A stretch of DNA of 34,790 bases from positions 1 through 34,790 of the forward strand of contig NZ_LYVP01000055.1 of assembly GCF_001984065.1 (NCBI RefSeq), in the 5' to 3' direction. The stretch comes from Pseudomonas sp. KK4. GTDB lineage: Bacteria > Pseudomonadota > Gammaproteobacteria > Pseudomonadales > Pseudomonadaceae. Below are positions 1 to 7,877 of the stretch, in pieces; position 1 is the stretch's first letter; each line of letters starts with the position of its first letter. The notes below the pieces were generated by a model. That model saw only the letters and a list, made by a program, of their open reading frames with translations. It was not told where the DNA came from and made no database searches. A program made the position numbers and the translations under genes.

Positions 1-60
1 GGCCAGCGTTATCGTTGACGTCCATCGCGAGCAAGCCCGCTCCCACAGGGATTGTGTTTA
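1..60. repeat. REP element, left arm of a 60-bp inverted repeat
   Basis: This is a GC-rich REP core of the GTGGGAGCGGGCTTGCTCGC type, present here as its complement. It is the reverse complement of 17119-17178 with one mismatch (59/60). The element touches the window edge and may extend further left. Confidence 0.85.
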
Positions 61-120
61 TCCGAGTGAGCCACCGTTATGGTTGGCGCGCATCGCGAAC
101 AAGCATGGCGGCTACGGGAG
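61..120. repeat. Degenerate REP copy
   Basis: The segment repeats the layout of 1-60 in the same orientation: a CGTTAT-type spacer, then CATCGCGAACAAGC, then a diverged GGCGGCTACGGGAG tail. It looks like a decayed second REP. The remaining bases up to 273 show no gene I can support. Confidence 0.5.
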
Positions 121-273
121 ATTGGCTTACCCTCAGTCATCCGTGAACTAGGTGGTCGCCTCGAAAGCCTCTGAGGTTCTGCGACAGTGCATTGATCTGA
201 AGCCCTAAGGCACGAGAATCGCAAGTGATCTTACGGCACGCCGAACTCGGTTGGGTTGAGTGGCACGGTGGTT

Positions 274-305
274 GCCAGCTCAGCAAAGGCATTCACTGAG
301 CTGGC
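274..305 (-). terminator. Hairpin downstream of the MFS gene
   Basis: GCCAGCTCAG (274-283) and CTGAGCTGGC (296-305) form a perfect 10-bp stem with a 12-nt loop, 19 nt past the MFS stop on the minus strand. No U-tract follows, so it may be a weak terminator or a 3'-end stabilising hairpin for the SDR-SDR-MFS transcript. Confidence 0.45.
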
Positions 306-323
306 ATCCTCCTCCAGGGAATC

Positions 324-1616
324 CTAAGCGGTAGCGAATTCAGATGCAGGCTTCTTTTGCCTGATAGTCATGATCATTGCCGCAGCAAAAAAGCACAGCA
401 CACCCGCTGTGAAAAACGCTGGCAGGTAGCTCAGTAGATTGACTCGGGACCATCCTGCGCCGTAAGCAGCGACCGCAGCACCAATCTGGTGGCCTGCGAA
501 TACCCATCCAAACACCAGGCCTGCACGCTCTGGCCCGAACGTGTTGACGGCCAGGCGAACGGTAGGTGGGACGGTTGCGATCCAGTCGAGTCCGTAGAAC
601 ATCGCGAAGACCGACAACCCGAAGATCGTGAAGTCTGAATACGGTAGTGCGATCAGCGAAAGGCCGCGCAGTCCGTAGTACCAAAACAGCAGGGGCCGGC
701 TGTCGTAACGGTCTGAGAGCCATCCCGACAGCACAGTGCCGATCAGGTCGAACACGCCCATGGCTGCAAGCAGACCCGAGGCTTGAATCTGATTGATACC
801 GAAGTCGCCGCACAATGGAATCAGGTGCACCTGAACCAAACCAGCGGTACTGGCGCCACAGATAAAAAAGGTGGTGAACAAAATCCAGAACACACGCGTT
901 TTGGATGCATCGCGCAGCGTATGCAGAGTCGCCATGAACACTGACTCACCGCTTGCGACTGGCGCGACGATTGGATCAGTGCTCGTGTTGCCGTAAGGGC
1001 GCAGACCTAGATCGCTCGGGCGGTCACGCATGAACATGAGCACTGCGAACGCAGCCAAGGCAAGCAGCACAGATAGCACAACGAGCGCCCAACGCCAGCC
1101 ATAATGTTCGGTGATGCTTGCGAGCAGTGGCATGAAAACAAGCTGGCCTGTGGCGTTACTCGCGGTCAATACACCCATCACAAGACCCCTGCGGTGTTCG
1201 AACCAGCGGGACGCAACGACAGCACCCAGTACCAGGGCGGTCATGCCGGCGCCCACGCCAACGCCCACTCCCCATAACGCCACTAACTGCCAGACTTTCG
1301 TCATGTTGAGCGACACGAGGAGGCAAGTCATGATCAAGATGATTGCTGCGACTGTGACATTGCGCGGTCCGTATTTGCTCATCAATGCAGCAGCGAACGG
1401 AGCCGTCAGACCGAACAAGACAAATCGAATCGATAGTGCCGATGAGATCTGCGTGGTGTTCCAACCAAATTCCATCTGCATGGGTACGATGAAAATGCCA
1501 GGCGCACCTACCGCCGCGGCACTGACCAAGGCAGCCAAAAATGTCACGGCGACCATGGCCCAGGCATAGTGGGATCCTCGTCGGGTGAGGAGATTGGAGA
1601 GCCATTCTGAAAGCAT
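324..1616 (-). CDS. MFS transporter (OFA/monocarboxylate-type)
   Basis: Inner-membrane major facilitator of about 430 residues with roughly 12 hydrophobic segments, the usual size. A motif-A-like stretch, GWLSDRYDSRP, lies at the start of the second half, and 'GWRWALVV' and 'RGLVMGVLTASNATGQ' match the OFA/monocarboxylate type of MFS. The ATG at 1616 is preferred over the in-frame GTG at 1625; both have weak ribosome sites. It is the last gene of a probable operon with the two SDR genes to its right (49-nt gap), all downstream of the LysR-type box at 3292-3338. A role in exporting or importing the substrate or product of the SDR pair is inference; the substrate cannot be read from sequence. 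Confidence 0.85.
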   Translation of the reverse strand: MLSEWLSNLLTRRGSHYAWAMVAVTFLAALVSAAAVGAPGIFIVPMQMEFGWNTTQISSALSIRFVLFGLTAPFAAALMSKYGPRNVTVAAIILIMTCLLVSLNMTKVWQLVALWGVGVGVGAGMTALVLGAVVASRWFEHRRGLVMGVLTASNATGQLVFMPLLASITEHYGWRWALVVLSVLLALAAFAVLMFMRDRPSDLGLRPYGNTSTDPIVAPVASGESVFMATLHTLRDASKTRVFWILFTTFFICGASTAGLVQVHLIPLCGDFGINQIQASGLLAAMGVFDLIGTVLSGWLSDRYDSRPLLFWYYGLRGLSLIALPYSDFTIFGLSVFAMFYGLDWIATVPPTVRLAVNTFGPERAGLVFGWVFAGHQIGAAVAAYGAGWSRVNLLSYLPAFFTAGVLCFFAAAMIMTIRQKKPASEFATA

Positions 1617-1674
1617 AGGGTCCACTTTTCTAAAGTAAATATTTCGCTACCGCACAATGGGGAGGGTCGATGCA

Positions 1675-2424
1675 CTAGATCTGGGTGAAGCCGCCATCCA
1701 CGTACATTTCCGAGCCCGTGGTGAAGCTACTGTCGTCGCTAAGAAGAAAAACGGCCGCTTTAGCGATTTCTTCAGACCGGGCAAGTCGACCGAGGGGGAT
1801 GTTCGATGCCATCCGGCTCTTGATCTGAGCAATCTGCTCGGCCGGTACGCCCGGCGAATTGAATGCGGCAGTATCAGTGGGGCCGGGACTAATCGCGTTG
1901 ACGCGGATGGCGCGCGATTTGAGGTCATTTGCCCACGACCGTGCAAATGATCGAATCGCCGCCTTTGACGCGGCGTAGAGGCTTCTGGACGGGTTGCCCT
2001 TTGACGCAGCGACGGATGCCATCAGCAGAATGGAAGCGCCATCGGACAACAACGGCAAGGCGCCCTGGACGGTGAGCAAGGTGCCGCGAACGTTCACATC
2101 AAAGATGCGGTTGTATTGCTCGATCTCAATCGCACCCAACGGTGCACTGGCTTGAATGGCCGCATTGGCAAACACCATGTCCAGCCGACCTTTCTCTTCG
2201 GCGATGACCCGAAACAACCGATCAAGATCTTCAAGGTTACCGATGTCACCCTGGACACCTGTGACATTGCTACCGATCAGGCGGACTGCCTCGTCCAGAT
2301 GAGCCTGACGACGACCCGTGATGAATACGTGCGCGCCTTCTTCCACCAGCAAGCGTGCTGTCGCCAGACCAATGCCGGAACTGCCACCGGTGACGAGTGC
2401 AATTTTCCCTTCAAGCTTTTTCAT
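1675..2424 (-). CDS. SDR-family oxidoreductase, canonical active site
   Basis: Classical short-chain dehydrogenase/reductase of 249 residues. Visible features are the nucleotide motif TGGSSGIG (residues 12-19), a variant 'FANAA' in place of NNAG (85-89), catalytic Ser137, Tyr150 and Lys154 (YAASK), and the usual C-terminal 'GSEMYVDGGFTQ'. TGRR after beta-2 suggests NADPH preference. The ATG at 2424 is chosen because GGGGGAA sits just upstream; an in-frame ATG at 2439 lacks a good site. It lies 30 nt downstream of another SDR gene and 49 nt upstream of an MFS gene, so co-transcription is likely. The substrate is unknown. Its full catalytic set contrasts with its upstream partner. Confidence 0.9.
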   Translation of the reverse strand: MKKLEGKIALVTGGSSGIGLATARLLVEEGAHVFITGRRQAHLDEAVRLIGSNVTGVQGDIGNLEDLDRLFRVIAEEKGRLDMVFANAAIQASAPLGAIEIEQYNRIFDVNVRGTLLTVQGALPLLSDGASILLMASVAASKGNPSRSLYAASKAAIRSFARSWANDLKSRAIRVNAISPGPTDTAAFNSPGVPAEQIAQIKSRMASNIPLGRLARSEEIAKAAVFLLSDDSSFTTGSEMYVDGGFTQI

Positions 2425-2469
2425 GCTGCATTCCCCCAAAATTGAGTCTGGTAATCGACGCGGTGGCGA

Positions 2470-3219
2470 CTAAACGTTGTAGCCGCCATCGGCATCGATG
2501 ATCGTGCCGGTGATGTAGGACGCGGCAGGGCTGGCAAGAAAGAGGATCGGTGCGACGACTTCTTCCAGTCGGCCAAATCGAGGGGAGCACAAGCGCTCGA
2601 CCAAGGGTGTCAGAGCGTCCCGCAGATGCGCGTTAAGGTCGGTTTTCATGAACCCGGCGTGTACGACGTTGACGGTGATGTCGCGCTCGGCCAGGTCTCG
2701 GGCGACGCCTCTGGAATAGCCATCGATGGCTGCACGCAATGCCGCGAGATCGGCGATGCCCGACATGCCAGGTCGGTTGCCCAGATTGGAACCGATCATC
2801 ACGATGCGGCCCTGATCGCTGAGTACTTTGGACGCCGCGCGCACAGTGGCCATGAACCCCGAAAGCGTAACGGCCCAGAAGCGATCGAACGCTTCGGCAT
2901 CGCGGGCGGGATCATCGACTCTGCCCAACTGATCGATCGAGGCGTTGTTGATGAGGATGTCGATACGGCCGAATTTGGCCATGACCCGATCAATGAGCGA
3001 TTGCGCGGCGTCGACGTCCGCCTGGTCCGCTTGAAATGCTTCGCCTCGCACGCCTTGAGCGGTCACGTACTCGATCACGTTGAGTGCCTGCTCTTCGGCG
3101 TACACGTAGCTGATGGCGACGTCTGCGCCTTGCTCGGCGAGGGCTTTTGCGGTCGCTGCGCCTAAGCCGCGCGACCCGCCAGTGACCAAGGCGACTTTGC
3201 CGGTGAATAATTTTGTCAT
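2470..3219 (-). CDS. SDR-family protein with degenerate catalytic Tyr/Lys
   Basis: SDR fold of 249 residues: TGGSRGLG (13-20), NNAS (91-94), Ser144 in 'MIGSN', and C-terminal 'GTIIDADGGYNV'. The usual YxxxK is absent. The aligned segment reads A-D-L158-A-A-L-R162-A-A-I-D-G where relatives carry A-D-Y-A-A-T-K-A-A, so Tyr becomes Leu and Lys becomes Arg. The reading frame is otherwise intact, so this is not an obvious pseudogene. The start at 3219 (MTKLFTGK) is preferred over 3246. It is the first gene of the SDR-SDR-MFS cluster, 73 nt from the LysR-type box at 3292-3338. It may be a non-catalytic partner, a binding protein or an altered enzyme; which one is unknown. Confidence 0.88.
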   Translation of the reverse strand: MTKLFTGKVALVTGGSRGLGAATAKALAEQGADVAISYVYAEEQALNVIEYVTAQGVRGEAFQADQADVDAAQSLIDRVMAKFGRIDILINNASIDQLGRVDDPARDAEAFDRFWAVTLSGFMATVRAASKVLSDQGRIVMIGSNLGNRPGMSGIADLAALRAAIDGYSRGVARDLAERDITVNVVHAGFMKTDLNAHLRDALTPLVERLCSPRFGRLEEVVAPILFLASPAASYITGTIIDADGGYNV

Positions 3220-3291
3220 GCTGAATCCCGTAATGGCTGAAGACATTCGTTGATGAGTCTTGAGCCAAAAGTAACCGGGGGAGGGGCGGGC

Positions 3292-3338
3292 GATAATTGC
3301 CCGTGGCGCGATAAAACCTATCGATAGGCGGAATAAAT
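3292..3338 (-). promoter_or_regulatory. LysR-type box upstream of the SDR-SDR-MFS operon
   Basis: GATAATT (3292-3298), 11 nt, then CGATAAAACCTATCG (3309-3323), 5 nt, then CGGAATAAAT (3329-3338). The same three blocks with identical spacing recur at 8613-8659 between the GST gene and its divergent LysR gene. Both copies have the same orientation and lie about 70 nt from the first codon of a minus-strand gene. The conserved spacing suggests recognition plus activation sites of one LysR protein, most simply the product of 8692-9603. Confidence 0.6.
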
Positions 3339-3366
3339 CAGCATGACGTGAACACGGCCGGTCAGG

Positions 3367-4368
3367 TCAGGCCAGCATGTGCCTGGCGACCTCGTCGGGC
3401 AGATCGAACTGTGGCCAATGCTCTGCATCCAGTGTCGTCAGCGTCGCGTGGGGATAATGGGCAGCGATATCTTTGGCGACGGCAGTATTGAGGTATTTGT
3501 CCAAACCACCCCAGATCAGTTTGACTGGCTTATTGAATTTACCCAGCTCGGGCAGGCGCCGATCATTGTGCGCAAGGTTGGCGTAGGCATTTCCAGTCAT
3601 GGCCAAAAAGGCGGGCATGGCACTTGGCTGCTGAGTGAAGTTGTGCGCAATGATGGGTTGCAACACGGTTTCGAAACGGGTCCTCATTGCCGGCGTCATG
3701 TTGGCCAGTAGCAAGCCCTGCTGGAAGTTGAAGAGGTAGGCCGCTTGCTTGGGGTCCGTCATCATGGCGTGGGCCAACAGTTTGGTTTTCGGGTTGCAGC
3801 ACAGCTCAATGAAGTCGGGAAACGCCAGCACTGAAGCGTTTGCGTAATAACAATTGAGCAGAACCAGCGAGTTCACACGATCTTGATTGTCCAGTGCGAA
3901 GTTGACCGCTGCCGGGCCCCCTGCGTCGTGCCCGACTGGAATGATCGACTGCAACTTCAGATCATCGACGACAGCTTCGAAGTCAGCCAATTGCTGTTCA
4001 AAGTCATACTGCAAGTCCGTTGGCTTGTCGGACGCACCGAAGCCAAGAAAATCGAAAGCAATGACGCGTCGGCCTGCGGCGCTCAGGCGGGGGGCCAGAT
4101 CTTCGTAGATACGGCAGTTATCGGGAAAGCCGTGCAGCAGGACAAACGCAGGCCCTTTGCCGGGATAGTCACGAACGTAGATTCGATGGCCGTCCCTCAG
4201 TACGAATTTTTCAGTGAAGCCTGCTGCGGGTTTTGGGGAACTGGGCGAAGACTCAGCCGTGGTTGCCCAGGCCGAGCCCTGATTGATAGTCGCTATCCCG
4301 GCGGCAAGAAGCATGGAGTGCTTGAGCACATCACGACGCGACAACTCACTGCGTTTGAGGCTATTCAT
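3367..4368 (-). CDS. Tat-exported alpha/beta hydrolase (epoxide hydrolase/haloalkane dehalogenase type)
   Basis: About 333 residues from the ATG at 4368, which has GGGGA upstream. The N-terminus carries a twin-arginine motif, SRRDVLKH (10-17), a hydrophobic stretch and a likely cleavage after Ala-Trp-Ala36, so the mature enzyme should be periplasmic. The hydrolase core shows HGFPDN (79-84), a nucleophile elbow G-H-D148-A-G-G with aspartate rather than serine, acid Asp290 (WGGLD) and His317 (EHWPQ). An Asp nucleophile points to the epoxide hydrolase/haloalkane or haloacetate dehalogenase subgroup instead of an esterase. The substrate is not known. A longer in-frame start at 4428 would bury the Tat motif. 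A 24-bp motif shared with the TetR/MECR intergenic region lies about 125 nt upstream. Confidence 0.87.
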   Translation of the reverse strand: MNSLKRSELSRRDVLKHSMLLAAGIATINQGSAWATTAESSPSSPKPAAGFTEKFVLRDGHRIYVRDYPGKGPAFVLLHGFPDNCRIYEDLAPRLSAAGRRVIAFDFLGFGASDKPTDLQYDFEQQLADFEAVVDDLKLQSIIPVGHDAGGPAAVNFALDNQDRVNSLVLLNCYYANASVLAFPDFIELCCNPKTKLLAHAMMTDPKQAAYLFNFQQGLLLANMTPAMRTRFETVLQPIIAHNFTQQPSAMPAFLAMTGNAYANLAHNDRRLPELGKFNKPVKLIWGGLDKYLNTAVAKDIAAHYPHATLTTLDAEHWPQFDLPDEVARHMLA

Positions 4369-4481
4369 CTTTATTCCCCGTTCTGTCCCGTGCAAGTCAG
4401 CCACTGTGCTGCGGATTTCCATTTCCATGGATTTGCAGCAGCACTCTGCGAATTGCTCAAGGACGTATGACGAGCAATGCC

Positions 4482-4515
4482 CATAGTGATTTATTGAAGG
4501 CGGTCACTATGAATG
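4482..4515. promoter_or_regulatory. Candidate TetR operator (site A) upstream of the hydrolase gene
   Basis: CATAGTGA (4482-4489) and TCACTATG (4504-4511) form a perfect 8-bp inverted repeat with a 14-nt spacer. The 24-mer at 4492-4515 (TATTGAAGGCG followed by GTCACTATGAATG) matches 21/24 to the complement of 6751-6774 and 19/24 to 6785-6808, both in the promoter region of the TetR gene at 6131-6724. The shared motif suggests the same repressor. Confidence 0.55.
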
Positions 4516-4570
4516 TGTCAAGGCAGCGCGTCGTCATCGGGTCCCATAACACAGCCTCATCCCGCCAGCT

Positions 4571-5452
4571 TCACGCCTTGAACAAGTCTTTGTGCAACGT
4601 GACGAACGCTTGCACAGTCATCGGTGCTTCTCCGGTCACGTCGCGAATAATCGTGTCCTCGCCTTCAAACACACCATGCTGGTAATCCAGGGCGACTTCA
4701 CCCAAGTGTTGAACGACGAAAGCAGGCAAGCCGGCTTCAAGCAGTTCGTCTTTGTATTCTTCGAGGCTGATTGGCTGGTAGGTGATTGTGCGCCCAAGCA
4801 CCTGGCCGATAGCGTCGGCGACACCTTGCTGATTCAACTCGGTGGGGCCATGCAGCGTATAGGTTTGGCCTGCATGTGGTTGCGGATTTTCCAGAATGGC
4901 GGCAATCAGACGGGCCTGATCCTCAGCCGCGATGGGGGCATGGCGACCTTCACCAAATGGCAAGCGGATCTCGCCTTTTTCCAGGATGTGCGAGCGGAAA
5001 TGCGGGTAGATCAGCCACTGTGCAAAGTAGGTTGGACGCAGGTGGGTCATGGCCAGTCCTGACCAATCGAAGACGCGTTCTGCCGTCCAGTGATCGAGCG
5101 CTGCATTGCTCTTGGCTTCGCGTCGTGCGGAGATCTGCGACATGTTGACGACGGCTTCGACGCCCGCTTCTTTCGCTGCCTGGGCGAACCGTGCGGTCGC
5201 GTCAATCAGACCTGGGGTAATCGGGTAGACGAAGTAAGCGGTGCGGATACCTTCAAGCGCGCTGCGCACGGCATTGAGGTCCAGCAGATCACCGAGCACG
5301 ACTTCGGCGCCCATGGCGCGAAGCGCTGCGCAGCGCTCATCTTCCTTATGCACCAGGGCCCTGACCGGCACACCTTTGGCGGTGAGGATTTCGACAGTTT
5401 TACGACCGGTGTAACCAGTAGCGCCTGTTACGAGAATGGTGGCTTGCGTCAT
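4571..5452 (-). CDS. NmrA-type NAD(P)-binding reductase
   Basis: Atypical SDR of the NmrA/QOR2 type, 293 residues. The N-terminus has a Rossmann signature, TGATGYTG (9-16), followed by 'VRALVHKEDER' as the second strand. There is no SDR YxxxK in the usual place, as expected for NmrA-like proteins. Related proteins are quinone reductases or redox-sensing NADP binders; which role applies here is not visible. The start has GAGG about 9 nt upstream. It is divergent from the TetR gene at 5559 with a 106-nt intergenic region holding a perfect 20-bp palindrome, so repression by that TetR is likely. Confidence 0.87.
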   Translation of the reverse strand: MTQATILVTGATGYTGRKTVEILTAKGVPVRALVHKEDERCAALRAMGAEVVLGDLLDLNAVRSALEGIRTAYFVYPITPGLIDATARFAQAAKEAGVEAVVNMSQISARREAKSNAALDHWTAERVFDWSGLAMTHLRPTYFAQWLIYPHFRSHILEKGEIRLPFGEGRHAPIAAEDQARLIAAILENPQPHAGQTYTLHGPTELNQQGVADAIGQVLGRTITYQPISLEEYKDELLEAGLPAFVVQHLGEVALDYQHGVFEGEDTIIRDVTGEAPMTVQAFVTLHKDLFKA

Positions 5453-5507
5453 GTGGGTAGCCTCAGGTTGTGGTGCAGAAGGTTAAATATTACGCTCGTC
5501 ATAAATA

Positions 5508-5527
5508 TAGATGTTAAGTAACATCTA
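5508..5527. promoter_or_regulatory. Perfect palindrome, probable TetR operator
   Basis: TAGATGTTAAGTAACATCTA is two perfect 9-bp half sites with a 2-nt spacer. It lies between the divergent NmrA-type gene and the TetR gene, 31 nt before the TetR start. Size, symmetry and place fit an autoregulatory TetR operator controlling both genes. Confidence 0.72.
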
Positions 5528-5558
5528 AGTCAAACGCCATTGATCAGGATTTTCGAGC

Positions 5559-6134
5559 ATGCGCAAGTCACGGCAGGAAACCAGCGAAACCCGGCAGCGG
5601 ATCGTTGAGGCGGCCAGCGCCGAGTTTCGCAAGAACGGTATTGGCGGGACGGGTCTTTCGGGCTTGATGACGGCGGCGGGTCTGACGCACGGCGGTTTTT
5701 ACCGCCACTTCCAATCCAAGGATCAGGTGGTGGCAGAGGCGTGTGGCGCAGCGATTGACGGGTTGGTGTCAGAGCTGGAGGAGGTCGCTGACAACGGAGG
5801 ATTTGATGCGATCGTGGGTCATTACCTGTCGGCTCATCATCGGGACGCACTAGAGCAAAGTTGTCCCTACGCGGCGCTTGGAAGTGAGCTGGTGCGAAGC
5901 AATGACCAGGTAAAAGCAATCGCGACCCAGGGGCTGGAAAGGGTCATCGGTGTGTTGGCTGCCCAATCTGAATCCGGGAACAGCGAGTCAGAACGTGCTC
6001 GAGCGCTCGTTGCGATGTGCACAATGATGGGGGCGCTGACCTTGTCGAGAATGGCCTCGCACCCAGCGCTGTCGGCTGAAATTCTCGAGACCGCGGTCAT
6101 CCATCTGACCCGATCCGAACGGCCGGATGCTTAG
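5559..6134 (+). CDS. TetR/AcrR-family regulator
   Basis: Transcriptional repressor of 191 residues. The N-terminal helix-turn-helix shows the family pattern (TRQRIVEAASAEF, then GLSGLMTAAGLTHGGFYRHFQSKDQVV, residues about 11-57). The C-terminal ligand domain is undefined. AGGA lies 9 nt before the ATG. It is divergent from the NmrA-type reductase, with which it shares a 20-bp palindrome. Its stop overlaps that of the convergent TetR gene 6131-6724. The helix 'AGLTHGGFYRHF' resembles 'AALTQGGFYGHF' in that neighbour, so the two may be distant paralogues. The probable target is the adjacent reductase. Confidence 0.92.
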   Translation: MRKSRQETSETRQRIVEAASAEFRKNGIGGTGLSGLMTAAGLTHGGFYRHFQSKDQVVAEACGAAIDGLVSELEEVADNGGFDAIVGHYLSAHHRDALEQSCPYAALGSELVRSNDQVKAIATQGLERVIGVLAAQSESGNSESERARALVAMCTMMGALTLSRMASHPALSAEILETAVIHLTRSERPDA

Positions 6135-6724
6135 GAGCCTGCCGAGTTGGCGACCGCTTTGAGATTCTCTCGGGTTGCCGCAATGATCTCATCGGCAAGC
6201 TCAGGGTTCGTGGTTTTGGTCGCCCGCGCCATGGCGACACTGCCGACCATGCTGCACATGAAAAACAACGCTTCGCGACGTGCGGTTTCATCCGTGAAAT
6301 CCCCGGCGAGTACTTCCTGGAGGATGGCGACCATGTCCTCGAAACCCTGGGTGAAGGTATTTTTGACAGCCTCGTCCTGGCTTTTGATTTCGCAGGTGTA
6401 CGCAGCCATCGGACAACCTTCTGCGACGGCTTCAACGTGCTCGGGGGAAACATAGGCGTCAATCAGCGTTTCCATGTCATTCGCAGCCGACCCCATCATG
6501 GCGCGCCATGAATCGCGACCGTTGGACATTGCCTGGCGGCACGCTGCCTCCACCAGCAGGTTCTTGGATTTGAAATGACCGTAAAAACCACCTTGGGTCA
6601 GTGCCGCCTCTTCACTGATTTGCGCAACGCCGGTGGCGGCGAAGCCCTGCTTCTGGAACAGGCTGGAAGCCGCGGCGATGAGCGCTTCCCGGTTATAGGT
6701 GTTTTGCTCTTTTGAAACCTTCAC
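6131..6724 (-). CDS. TetR/AcrR-family regulator (GTG start)
   Basis: TetR repressor of about 197 residues. A GTG at 6724 is chosen because GGGAG sits 7 nt upstream and the protein then begins MKVSKEQNTYNREALIAAASSLF, as family members do; the upstream ATG at 6772 would run through the operator region. HTH: 'VAQISEEAALTQGGFYGHFKSKNLL'. It is divergent from the MECR-like reductase. Two inverted copies of a 24-bp motif sit between them (6751-6774 and 6785-6808), the nearer only 27 nt from the start codon, which fits autorepression. A third copy lies upstream of the Tat hydrolase gene. Confidence 0.9.
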   Translation of the reverse strand: MKVSKEQNTYNREALIAAASSLFQKQGFAATGVAQISEEAALTQGGFYGHFKSKNLLVEAACRQAMSNGRDSWRAMMGSAANDMETLIDAYVSPEHVEAVAEGCPMAAYTCEIKSQDEAVKNTFTQGFEDMVAILQEVLAGDFTDETARREALFFMCSMVGSVAMARATKTTNPELADEIIAATRENLKAVANSAGS

Positions 6725-6750
6725 GCATTCACTCCCGCACGACACTTGTC

Positions 6751-6808
6751 CATTTATTGTGATCGCCTTCAATAGGATGGATAATTTTGAGGGCGATCAC
6801 TATGATAG
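6751..6808. promoter_or_regulatory. Paired inverted TetR operator candidates (site B)
   Basis: GTGATCGCCTTCAA (6759-6772) and TTGAGGGCGATCAC (6787-6800) are inverted repeats with 13 of 14 matches, separated by 14 nt. Each arm is the core of a 24-bp motif also present at 4492-4515. The pair covers the promoter area of the TetR gene (start 6724) and precedes the reductase gene (start 6853). Confidence 0.65.
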
Positions 6809-6852
6809 GTGTGCGGCATGGACATTTAAACCCCTCAGCCAGGTACCCCAGC

Positions 6853-7830
6853 ATGAAAGCGATCCAGATCAACGCGTACGGCGATCCCCTTGAAGGTCTT
6901 GAGCTGGTGGACATCGCAGAGCCGCCGCCACCTGGGCGCGGGGAGGTGTTGATCGGTGTTGAGTTCGCCCCGGTCAACCACAACGATTTGCTGTTGTTCG
7001 GCGGTCATTTTCCGGTCCATCCGCCGCTGCCGAGTGTCGTCGGCAACGAAGGTGTGGGGATCGTTTTAAGTGTTGGGGCGGGCGTAGATAACGTGAAGGT
7101 CGGGGACCGCGTAACGCCGCCGCTCTACAGTTTTACCTGGCGCGAGCGGATGGTCATCCCCGCCGCAGATCTCTTCGCTTTACCCATCGACGCGAATATT
7201 CAGCAGCTCGCCATGTTGCGCATCAACCCGCCCACAGCGGCATTGCTGCTCAGTGAATTCGTTGACCTGAAACCCGGCGATTGGGTGGTGCAGAATTGCG
7301 CGAACTCCGGCGTGGGCAGGGCGGTAATAGCCATCGCCAAGGGGCGCGGGTTGCGCACGGTCAATTTTGTGCGGCGACAGGCGCAAGTCGCTGAGGTGGA
7401 AGCGGCGGGTGGCGACATCGTGTTGGTGGATGAAAATGATGCGACTGAGCGCGTGCAAGAGATGGTCGGTGACGGTGCGGTGCGCTTGGCGCTCTGCGGT
7501 ATCAGCGGTGTGGCGACTGCGCGATTGGTCAGCGCGTTATCGTCCGGGGGATCGTTGGTCAACTACGCACAAATGAGCGGTGACATGTCGGCGCCGGGGG
7601 ATCTCAGGCCGCTCATGAGAAAGAGCATTACGCTGCACAACTTTTATCAAAACAAACCTGCGTTCAGGGTGAAAGTGCCGGAAATATTGCGTGAAGCTGT
7701 CGAGCTGATCAGATCCGGAAGTCTGCATGTACCGGTGGCGAAGGTGTATCCGCTGGCCGCGTTCAAGGACGCCATCGTCCACACTCAAAAAGGCGGCAAG
7801 GTGTTGTTGGAGATAAACGGGGCTCACTGA
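6853..7830 (+). CDS. MECR-like medium-chain reductase (2-enoyl thioester reductase family)
   Basis: Zinc-independent medium-chain dehydrogenase/reductase of 325 residues. The segment QNCANSGVGRAVIAIAKG (147-164) followed by 'GLRTVNFVRR' closely follows the mitochondrial enoyl-reductase (MECR/Etr1) nucleotide-binding loop, and 'NPPTA' (125-129) is also typical. No structural-zinc cysteine cluster is seen. It likely reduces an activated C=C bond with NADPH; quinone or enal reduction is an alternative. The ATG at 6853 (AGG upstream, MKAIQINAYG) is preferred over in-frame ATGs further upstream because these fall in the operator region. Regulation by the divergent TetR is likely. Confidence 0.87.
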   Translation: MKAIQINAYGDPLEGLELVDIAEPPPPGRGEVLIGVEFAPVNHNDLLLFGGHFPVHPPLPSVVGNEGVGIVLSVGAGVDNVKVGDRVTPPLYSFTWRERMVIPAADLFALPIDANIQQLAMLRINPPTAALLLSEFVDLKPGDWVVQNCANSGVGRAVIAIAKGRGLRTVNFVRRQAQVAEVEAAGGDIVLVDENDATERVQEMVGDGAVRLALCGISGVATARLVSALSSGGSLVNYAQMSGDMSAPGDLRPLMRKSITLHNFYQNKPAFRVKVPEILREAVELIRSGSLHVPVAKVYPLAAFKDAIVHTQKGGKVLLEINGAH

Positions 7831-7877
7831 CAGTTGGTTAAGGAGGCGCCGATGTTCAGCGCCCCCGCGCAGTCAGA

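Noticed and set aside
7845..7863. GGCGC/GCGCC hairpin between the MECR-like and GST genes
   Set aside because: Only a 5-bp stem and no T-tract; too weak to call a terminator.
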